From Neomoorella thermoacetica (GTDB lineage Bacteria > Bacillota > DSM-521 > Neomoorellales > Neomoorellaceae): a stretch of DNA of 64,000 nt. Both the position numbers and the translations under genes were made by a program. Every line of letters begins with the position of its first letter. Within the stretch, counting starts at the first letter, position 1. The stretch is taken from NCBI RefSeq assembly GCF_001875325.1, contig NZ_MDDC01000012.1:38520-102519 (forward strand). Reading direction: 5' to 3'. This document shows positions 11,825-18,741 of this stretch, piece after piece. The notes beneath the pieces were generated by a model. That model had not been told where the DNA came from and made no database searches. It saw only the letters and a program-made list of their open reading frames with translations.

Positions 11825-11849
11825 AAACCGCCCCTGAGGGGCGGTTTTT
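11825..11849 (+). terminator. Intrinsic terminator of the transketolase genes
   Basis: AAACCGCCCC / GGGGCGGTTT forms a perfect 10-bp stem around TGA and is followed by further Ts. Confidence 0.9.
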
Positions 11850-11932
11850 ACTTTCCGCGTGGGGCGAAGCGCCCGCGTAGATGCCGGGGCGGCGTTTCGG
11901 GAATTGGTAGGGGAAAGGGAATGCCTAAAGGC

Positions 11933-12280
11933 TTACTGTAAAACATCGTCTGCGATCTGGATGGCGGCGATAAAGGCGGCGATGTTTTTGGCCGGGACGC
12001 CGGTGCGCTCGGCTAAGAGCTTGACCAGCGGGTCGGCGGCCAGGGAACGATAGCTGGCCAGGGGTAACGGCGTAGCGGCTCTTTCAACGCCAACCAGTTC
12101 GTCCAGGGAAACGCCAAAGAGTCGGCTCAGCCTGACCAGCGTCTCCAGGCCCGGCTGCTTCGTCCCGCGCTCCCAGTTGGCGACGGTGGGACGCCCGACG
12201 CCGACCATTCTGGCCACGTCTTCCTGCCGCAGGCCCCTCCGCCGGCGCAGCTCCTTTAAAGATTCACTAAAATTCAGCAC
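11933..12280 (-). CDS. XRE-family transcriptional regulator
   Basis: The N-terminal 65 residues form a Cro/C1-type helix-turn-helix: LKELRRRRGLRQEDVARMVG, then GRPTVANWERG as recognition helix, then TLVRLSRLFGVSLDEL. The C-terminal 50 residues are Ala/Leu-rich and unassigned. The GTG at 12280 (MLNFSES...) has GAGG about 10 bases upstream; a GTG at 12289 would place the same GAGG one base away. It is divergent from the truncated surface-protein fragment, with repeat half-sites in the gap, so autoregulation is plausible (inference). The total length is about 115 residues. Confidence 0.82.
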   Translation of the reverse strand: MLNFSESLKELRRRRGLRQEDVARMVGVGRPTVANWERGTKQPGLETLVRLSRLFGVSLDELVGVERAATPLPLASYRSLAADPLVKLLAERTGVPAKNIAAFIAAIQIADDVLQ

Positions 12281-12299
12281 GACTATCACGCCTCATCGG

Positions 12300-12344
12300 G
12301 TTTCTAATAGAAACCATAAATGGAAACCTATTGACAAGTTTCCA
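12300..12344. promoter_or_regulatory. Operator-like inverted repeats upstream of the XRE gene
   Basis: GTTTCTAATAGAAAC (12300-12314) is a 15-bp palindrome with a single central base. TGGAAAC (12321-12327) and GTTTCCA (12338-12344) form a second inverted repeat around CTATTGACAA. Thus the half-site GTTTC(T/C)A occurs four times in 45 bp. The second spacer contains TTGACA on the plus strand and TTGTCA on the minus strand. The natural reading is binding sites for the adjacent XRE protein. Confidence 0.55.
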
Positions 12345-12353
12345 TTAGGTAGT

Positions 12354-13088
12354 CTTGGCGGCTTTAGTGGGGCTAACCCTCCGTCGACGGTCACTCTGCC
12401 CAAGGGCCAGAAGAGCGTTTCCTTTGTCATCACAACGACTTCCAGCGCGTCAGGCACGCTAACCGTCACGGTTTCTTTTACACCGACAGGGGCATCAAGT
12501 GCTATAAGCGGCAATAAACAAATTACCTTCAGTACAGCCGCTGAAGGCCACGCGTTCAGCCGCGCCCTCCTGCCCGGCTGGAACGTCATCTCCGTGCCGG
12601 TGAAGCTCTCCAAGTCCCTGGTCGATCTCCTGGGCGGGGCGGACAAGTTCGAGGCCATCTACTACTTCGACACCGCCAGCAACTCTTATAAACTGTACAG
12701 CCAGATGACCCCGGACCAGCAGTACGGCCAGCCCATGCTGGGCTACATGGTGAAGATGAAGCAGGCCGTCATGGCCCAGGCCGACTACCTGCGAGTCCCG
12801 GCCACCCAGGCTGTGCCGCCGACCCTGGCCCTGAAGCAGGGCTGGAACCTGATCGGCCCGTCAGCTAGCGAAGACGCTTATAACCTCTCCGACATGCTGG
12901 CCAGCGTCTACGGTAAGTACAGCAGCGTCATCAACCCCCAAGGCCTCGGCAACCAGGTCACCTGGCAGGCCAGAACGCAAACCGGGATTGGTAACACGGA
13001 TACAGTTAGCAACGGCGACGCCTACTGGGTGTACATGACCGCCGACGGCACCCTGGCCGGGCTGTTGACCCCGCCGGTGCAGCAGTAG
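12354..13088 (+). pseudogene. 5'-truncated surface-protein fragment
   Basis: The frame codes about 245 residues ending at 13088 but lacks a start codon, a signal peptide and a ribosome binding site. Upstream it runs straight into the XRE operator region. The visible part begins with a Thr/Ser-rich beta stretch (TLPKGQKSVSFVITTT, SGTLTVTVSFTPTG). It continues as two repeats of a 'GWN' domain: LLPGWNVISVPVKLS and LKQGWNLIGPSASED, each with an AYWVY or LGYMVK segment. This looks like the C-terminal end of a larger secreted protein whose front was removed by a deletion or insertion at about 12350. The next surface gene follows after 29 bp. Confidence 0.7.
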
Positions 13089-13117
13089 CATGAAAACAGG
13101 CCTGAAGGGTGGGACGC

Positions 13118-14906
13118 ATGTTGCGGTTCAAGAACCTCTTTAGGAGAGGACGTGCAGCGAGCGCGGCGCTGGCCGCCGCGCTCGCTTTCCTGCTCCTCGC
13201 CGGCGCCATCCCGGCCCTGGCCGACAGCCCCCCGGCGGTTCCTCCGACCTTTTACGGGCGGGTCTTCCAGGGGAGCTGGGGCGGGCCGGCGGTTCCGGAC
13301 GGCGCTAAGGTCGAGGTATACGTGGCGGACGAGACGCAGCCGCGGGGCGACGCCATGGCGGTGAGCAACGGCTGGTACGGCGGTCCCCTGGGAACCGATC
13401 CCCGCTACATTGTAAACGGCACGGATGCCGACGTAGGCAAGAGCCTCATCTTTAAAGTCGACGGCGAGCCGGCCGCTACTTACGACAGCAACGGCCAGCC
13501 CTTGAACCTCACCTTCCAGTTCGACCAGGTGCAGCAGGTGGACCTGGTCCTCCCCGACAAAGTGCCCCCGGTGCTTACCCAGGCCAAGCCTGCGAGCCTC
13601 AAGGATCTCCCCTGCCAGGCGGCGCCAGGCGGCAGGCTACACGGGCGACACGGTTTTCGCCTGGAGCGCCAATGAGGACCTGGATACCGCGGCCACGCCG
13701 GCGGCAGTCTTCAGCGCCAGCGGCGCCCCCGACGTCCAGGGCGTGGTGACCTTCCCCGACGCACGCACCGTCCAGGTAGTGCCGAAGGAAGACCTGCTGC
13801 CTGGAACAACCTACACCCTGACGTTGACCGGGGTCAAAGATAAGGCCGGAAACGAGGCCGGGAAGCTCCAGGTCCAGTTCACGACCACCTCCCAGGCGCC
13901 GCTGACGCCGGGTACCTTGAGCGCCGACCTGCCGGTGGCCTTCGCCGGTGGCCAGGTGGAGCTTACCCTGCCGGCGGGAACCGTGGTTGACAGCGGAGCG
14001 TCCCTGAGCGCCCAAACCCTGGCCCAGCCGCCGGCGGTGCCCGCAGGGCTCAAAGTGGCCGGCCAGGTGGTGAGCTTCACCGCCCAGGGCATCAACCCGC
14101 CCCAGGGCGCGAAGCTGCACCTGAGCCTCAAGGCCAACGCCGACGCCCGCGCGCCCTATATCTATTACTTCAATGAAGGTACCCAGGCCTGGGAGAAGGT
14201 CGCCGGCAGCAAGTATGACACTTCTACCGGCTTCGTGGCGGCGGACCTGGATCACCTATCCACCTACGGCGTCCTGGAGGCCCCCCCGTCCGGCCCGGCG
14301 CCCACAGTTACGGCTGTCGATCCGACTAATGCCGTGGCGGGCCAGAGCGGACAGACCATCACCGTCACCGGCCAGAACTTCCAGGACGGTGCCCAGGTGG
14401 TCCTGCTGCAGAACGGGCAGGAAGTATTGGCTGTAAACGCGGTCTACAGCGATTCCAGCCGGGTAACATTTACCCTCCCCGTCAGCGTGCCGCCGGGTGT
14501 TTACACCGTCGCCGTACGCAACCCCGACGGCCAGCAGTCCGCTGACGCCGTAGCTCTGGTCCTTTACGCCGGCCCGGCGCCGGCGGTGAACGTCTATCCG
14601 GGCGCCCAGGGCACCCAACCGGGCCAGGTGCAGGCCGGCGGCGGTGTGCGGGTGGAGGTCCCCGTCCAGGTCGGGCAGAGCTATCAGAACGCCCTGGTGA
14701 TCATCAGGGTGGACGACCCCGACGGAAAGCCGCTGTACGGATCGGTGGAGGGTCCGCTACCGGCCAACACCACGTTGAAATACTCCGCCAGCTTCAACCT
14801 GCCGGGCAAGGCCGGCACCTACACGGTAAAGGCCTACGTCTGGGACGGCTGGCAGACCATGAATCCCATCGTGCCGGCGTCGCAAACGCAATTCACAGCC
14901 CAGTAG
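13118..14906 (+). pseudogene. Secreted Ig-like protein broken by a 10-bp duplication
   Basis: The start is ATG 13118 (GAAGGGTGGG upstream), followed by a clear signal peptide of about 30 residues ending in PALADS. The first frame runs to 13675. The second resumes without its own start and ends at 14906. A perfect 10-bp tandem duplication at 13614-13633 causes the shift: removing one copy gives one frame of 592 residues. Order in the restored protein: signal peptide; a YGRV domain shared with the SLH protein (NGTDADVGKS...FKVDG); a Big_5-like Ig domain (LLPGTTYTLTLTGVKDKAGN); a beta domain; an IPT/TIG-like domain (PTVTAVDPTNAVAGQ); a C-terminal beta domain. It has no surface anchor of its own. 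Confidence 0.8.
13614..13633 (+). repeat. Perfect 10-bp tandem duplication
   Basis: GCCAGGCGGC occurs twice back to back (13614-13623 and 13624-13633) inside the Ig-like surface gene. One copy deleted restores an uninterrupted frame reading ...KDLPCQAAGYTGDTVFAW.... Confidence 0.92.
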
Positions 14907-14952
14907 CGAAAGTTGATGTAGATGCGCTTAGGGCATGAACGACCCGGCGACC

Positions 14953-14995
14953 CCCGGCGGGCGGGCGGTAGCGCGATGCCTGCCCGCCGGGCTTT
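14953..14995 (+). terminator. Hairpin between two surface-protein genes
   Basis: CCCGGCGGGC (14953-14962) pairs with GCCCGCCGGG (14982-14991) and is followed by CTTTATTAT. The T run is short. The SLH gene begins about 25 bases later. Confidence 0.55.
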
Positions 14996-15019
14996 ATTAT
15001 GAGCGAGGAGGGATATGGA

Positions 15020-17080
15020 TTGACCTTTAAAAGGCTTGTGCTGGTAGTGGCGGCGGTGATGATGCTGCTCCTGGGCGCGACATCGGCCTACGCCGCCTAC
15101 ACCATCAATTTAAACGAGCCGGTAGTCAGCACCAGCGCCCCGCCCTACGCCACCGTGACGGCTGGAGGCTCGGTCCAGGCTGACGGCCAGCCAGCGGTAG
15201 GCGTTCCCGTGGCCCTACGCCTGAGCGGCGCCGACGGCCAGCTCCTGGCAGCAGACCAGGTGGCGACCGACAGCTCCGGCTCCTTCAGCGAGCCCCTGCC
15301 CCTGCCTGCAGGCACTAACAGCGGGAGCGCCACCCTGGTGGCCGCTGCGGCCGGGGCGATAGCCCAGCAGGTTGTCGAGATTCCCCCCCTGCCCGCGGCT
15401 TACTACGGCAGCGTTAAAAACTCCGACGGTTCAAACGTCGCCGTCGGCAGCGTCGAGGCCTATATCGACGGCCAGAAGGTCGGTTCCCTGGACTTCCAGA
15501 ACGGCTTCTACGGAGGTTCCGGCGGCCTCGACCCCAAGCTGGTCGCCAGCGGGACCGATGCTGATAAAGGTAAAACCGTTACCTTCAAAGTCGTCATCAA
15601 CGGCCAGGCTTACGACGCCACCCCCGCCTCCCCGGTAACGTGGGAGCCAGGCGACGTGCGGCAGGTCGACTTGAGCATTACGTCTCAGCAGCCGCCTGCG
15701 GGCGATCAAGTACCGCCGGCAGTTACAACTACCGATCCGGCTAACGGAGCCACGGGCGTTGCTGTAACCAAAGCCGTAGCCATCACCTTCAGCGAAAATA
15801 TCCAGGCTGGCGCGGCTTACGACAGCATCGCTTTGAAAGACGGCTCCGGCAACAGCGTGGCCTTCACCAAGAGCATAAGCGGCAGCGTCCTTACTATCAC
15901 GCCGTCCGCCAACCTGGCTTACAGCACCGTTTACACCGTGAGCCTCCCGGCGGCGGCGGTCCAGGACCTGGCTGGCAACGCCCTGGCCAGCCCCTTCACC
16001 TTTAGCTTCACCACCCAGGCCGCGTCCAGCGGCGGAGGCGGCGGAGGCGGTGGTGGAGGAGGCGGTGGTGGAGGAGGCTCGACTACCCCTTCCACCAACC
16101 GGGTAGAGCAGCCCATCCAGGCCGGCGCAGCGACGGTAGCTGAACTCTCCGGCGTCGCCCGCGTAGACGTGCCGGCCGGGGCGGTTTCCGGCACGGGCGC
16201 AACCATCGCCGCCGAGGTGAAAGACGACTCCCTGGCCGCCCAGGCCGGTATGACCCTCATCAGCAAAGTCGTCGACGTGACTCTGAACAACGGTACCCTG
16301 AGCGGGAAGCTAACCATCACCCTCTACTACGATAAAAGCAAGCTCGCCACCGATCAGCAGCCTGTGGCCTGCTATTACGACGCCAGCCAGGGGCAGTGGG
16401 TGCGCCTTGAAGGTAGCGTGGACGAAAACGCCGGCACGGTGGCGGTCACTGTAGACCACCTCACCACTTTTGCCGTCTTCGCCGCGGCCAAGGAAGTAAC
16501 GCCGCCGGTGACCTTCAAGGATATGCAAGGCCACTGGGCCGCCGAGACGGTCAGCCGCCTCGCGAGCATGGACATCATTTCCGGCTATCCCGACGGTACC
16601 TTTAAGCCCGATAACCAGATCACCCGGGCGGAAGCTACCGCCATCCTGGCGCGGGCGCTGAAGCTGGCTCCGGGCAGCGAACAGGACCTGAAGTTTAAAG
16701 ACAACGCCGCCATTCCCGAATGGGCCCGGGGTGTCGTCGCCGCGGCGGCAAGGGAAGGGCTGATTAAAGGTTATCCGCAGCCTGACGGCAGCGTCACCTT
16801 CATGCCCGGCCGCTCCATCTCCCGGGCGGAGCTGGCCGCCATAGTGGTCCGCATTTTGTCCATGAAGTCGAGCGCCCCGGCGCCGGCCGAGCTGAAGTTC
16901 GCCGACACGGCCAGCATCCCTGACTGGGCGCGCCAGAGCGTGGCCCAGGCCGTGGCCAGCGGCATCGTCGCCGGCTATCCCGACAACACCTTCCAGGCCG
17001 AGCGGCCCGTCACCCGGGCGGAAGCCGCGGCCATGATCCTGCGCCTTCTGGATAAGATTGGAACCCAGGGAGGCCAGTAA
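15020..17080 (+). CDS. S-layer homology (SLH) domain surface protein
   Basis: The TTG at 15020 is chosen because GAGGAGGG lies 7 bases upstream and the signal peptide (MTFKRLVLVVAAVMMLLLG...SAYA) follows directly. Order over 686 residues: Ig-like domain (about 30-120), YGSV domain (about 125-215, with GTDADKGKTVTFKV, paralogous to the previous gene), Big_5 domain (about 225-330), a run of 16 glycines (338-353), a ZU5-like beta domain (about 365-490), and three SLH repeats (about 498-680; FKDMQGHWAAETVSRL, FKDNAAIPEWARGVV, FADTASIPDWARQSV). SLH repeats bind pyruvylated secondary wall polymer, so the protein should be anchored by its C-terminus. It is the only intact anchored protein in this locus. 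Confidence 0.92.
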   Translation: MTFKRLVLVVAAVMMLLLGATSAYAAYTINLNEPVVSTSAPPYATVTAGGSVQADGQPAVGVPVALRLSGADGQLLAADQVATDSSGSFSEPLPLPAGTNSGSATLVAAAAGAIAQQVVEIPPLPAAYYGSVKNSDGSNVAVGSVEAYIDGQKVGSLDFQNGFYGGSGGLDPKLVASGTDADKGKTVTFKVVINGQAYDATPASPVTWEPGDVRQVDLSITSQQPPAGDQVPPAVTTTDPANGATGVAVTKAVAITFSENIQAGAAYDSIALKDGSGNSVAFTKSISGSVLTITPSANLAYSTVYTVSLPAAAVQDLAGNALASPFTFSFTTQAASSGGGGGGGGGGGGGGGGSTTPSTNRVEQPIQAGAATVAELSGVARVDVPAGAVSGTGATIAAEVKDDSLAAQAGMTLISKVVDVTLNNGTLSGKLTITLYYDKSKLATDQQPVACYYDASQGQWVRLEGSVDENAGTVAVTVDHLTTFAVFAAAKEVTPPVTFKDMQGHWAAETVSRLASMDIISGYPDGTFKPDNQITRAEATAILARALKLAPGSEQDLKFKDNAAIPEWARGVVAAAAREGLIKGYPQPDGSVTFMPGRSISRAELAAIVVRILSMKSSAPAPAELKFADTASIPDWARQSVAQAVASGIVAGYPDNTFQAERPVTRAEAAAMILRLLDKIGTQGGQ

Positions 17081-17124
17081 AGGTAACAATAAGCAAACCG
17101 AAGATCGCGGTTATAAAGAAAGGC

Positions 17125-17155
17125 AAAGGGCGGGGTATTAAATGCCCCGCCTTTT
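17125..17155 (+). terminator. Intrinsic terminator of the SLH gene
   Basis: GGCGGGG (17129-17135) pairs with CCCCGCC (17145-17151) with A/T flanks extending the stem, followed by TTTT. Confidence 0.75.
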
Positions 17156-17176
17156 GACTGGTTCCGGGGCAACGGG

Positions 17177-17687
17177 CGGTACCACCGGTCCTTCCACGTG
17201 AGGGACGATGAGACCGGGGAACGGTTATGTGACGACCTGGAGATCCATTTCCTGGAGCTGGAGAAGATAAAGGCGATCAAACGCAGGCCGAAGAACGCCC
17301 TGGAGGCGTGGATGATGTACCTGAACAACCTGGAAGGAAAAGAGATGGAGGCGATCACCATGGAGAACCCCGGGATCAGGAAAGCGCTGACCATCGAGAA
17401 AGCCTTCTGGCAGAGTGAAAAGGAGCACAGGCTCTACGAGCTGAGGGAGAAGGCCATGCGGGACGAGATTTCTGCACTGGCCGGCCAGGGCCGAGGGTGA
17501 GGCCAAGGGCAGGCAAGAGGCAATCTGCAAGTACCTTGACGCCAGGTTTGGGGAGGCCTTACGGGAACTGCAGGAGCGGGTTAGGCAGATCGACAGTCTG
17601 GAGATCCTGGACAAAATCATCAACAGGATTTACACTGCCTGCTCGCTGGAAGAAGCGAAGACCGTCATTGACGGCGCCACAAATTGA
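17177..17687 (+). pseudogene. Remnant of Rpn/PDDEXK-type transposase nuclease
   Basis: The first frame reads RYHRSFHVRDDETGERLCDDLEIHFLELEK in pieces and continues to a stop at 17500. A second frame carries on with EAKGRQEAICKYLDARFG and ends in a TGA at 17685-17687. The layout is typical of the C-terminal half of Rpn-family 'recombination-promoting nuclease/putative transposase' proteins. The N-terminal nuclease domain with its PD-(D/E)xK residues is missing and there is a frameshift near 17485-17500. It is a dead fragment. Confidence 0.65.
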
Positions 17688-17703
17688 ACTGCGGGAGAAT
17701 TTC

Positions 17704-17743
17704 AAAAGGACCAGTTACCGGTAAACGAGGGGCTGGTCCTTTT
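17704..17743 (+). terminator. Intrinsic terminator after the Rpn remnant
   Basis: AAAAGGACCAG / CTGGTCCTTTT is a perfect 11-bp stem with an 18-nt loop, followed by GCGTTTTT. Confidence 0.75.
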
Positions 17744-17813
17744 GCGTTTTTCGGAAATCTTTCCCCATGACTACAACCAGAGCTATTGCTAGATTTAGAA
17801 GCCAACATTAAGT

Positions 17814-18032
17814 ATGAGAAATTTGCAGTTTGCCAACGACCGCAAAGGACCGTGGCGTATGGCCCACGGGCCAATGAACAGAGCCCTGGGCAATGCCTAC
17901 TGGCAAACCCAGGGCTTAATGAATTTAGCCAAATGCTACCAAAGACTTCGTCAAGCTTAGTGAACTGCAAGATGCGGAGCCGCATGTCCGGTGATGTGAG
18001 AGGAGGGGGCTGGCCGTCCTCTCCTGCTCGAT
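17814..18032 (+). mobile_element. 3' remnant of a group II intron (maturase tail, domains V-VI)
   Basis: A 48-codon frame at 17814-17960 reads like the C-terminus of a group II intron reverse transcriptase/maturase (RKGPWRMAHGPMNRALGNAY, YWQTQGLMNL). It is followed at once by sequence resembling the intron 3' end. ATGCG-GAGC-CGCAT (about 17972-17985) looks like the tip of domain V, though the outer helix is eroded. GAGAGGA (17998-18004) pairs with TCCTCTC (18017-18023) as domain VI, and CTGCTCGAT ends at about 18032. The 5' intron and most of the maturase are absent. The element is presumably immobile. Confidence 0.7.
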
Positions 18033-18089
18033 TGGGGTTGTAAATGACCGTTGCGTTTTTATTTTTTATACCGTGGGGCGTTCTGCATC

Positions 18090-18730
18090 TTAGCCGACTG
18101 TATACGTTTTGCTTTCCAGCAGCCTGCCGTTGCTATCGTAGGCTCTGATGGTGACGACGTCTCCTATTTTTAGGCCCGGTGTCCCCAGGGTGTAGGTGTT
18201 GCCGCCCTGGTAGTGCATTTCGTTCAGCCCGACCTTGACCGAGTACACGTCGGGGCTGGTGATTACGGTGATGCTGGTCAGGAAGGAGGAGTACGTGCTT
18301 GATATCGCGATAATTTTAGCTTTGCTGTCGGCGACAGTGAAGGGTATACGACCACCGGCGGGTGGAGGGGAAGTCCACCTTTGGCGCTGGTGAGGCCGCT
18401 GGTTATGAACAGCCGGTACTCCTTTTCCGGCGTATAGGGGCTCGCGGGGGTCACGGCGACGGCGGCACTATCGGGAGAGGGCGATAGGACGGTGGCCACT
18501 GGCTGGTTTTTGTCGTCCGTGACGTAGATGTTCTGGCTGTTTATGGTGGCGGGGTCCAAGGGCATGTTGAACTTGATCGTCCAGGTTTTTCCAAGATCGT
18601 CTGCGGTTTTGAGCGGCCAAACCTTAAACCCGGAGGGGATAGGGGCGGCACCCGCCGGGGCGGCCTGCAGCAGGGCGAAAAAGGCGAAAAGGAGGGTGAT
18701 GGTGATTAACTTTCTTTTTGTGTTCATCAT
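18090..18730 (-). pseudogene. Secreted Big_5-like protein with a frameshift
   Basis: ATG 18730 follows AGGAGGT at good spacing and opens a signal peptide (ITITLLFAFFALLQAAPAGA). A Big_5-like Ig domain follows (TWTIKFNMPLDPATINSQNI, SPYTPEKEYRLFITSG). Near 18365 the frame shifts: the first frame runs on to 18278. The second frame gives PAGGRIPFTVADSKAKIIAI and then a beta domain ending ...YDSNGRLLESKTYTVG at a TAA at 18090-18092. The break sits beside a GGTGGA/TCCACC inverted repeat. The gene starts 12 bp after the six-repeat protein and is probably in the same operon. Confidence 0.7.
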
Positions 18731-18741
18731 TCCTCTACCTC

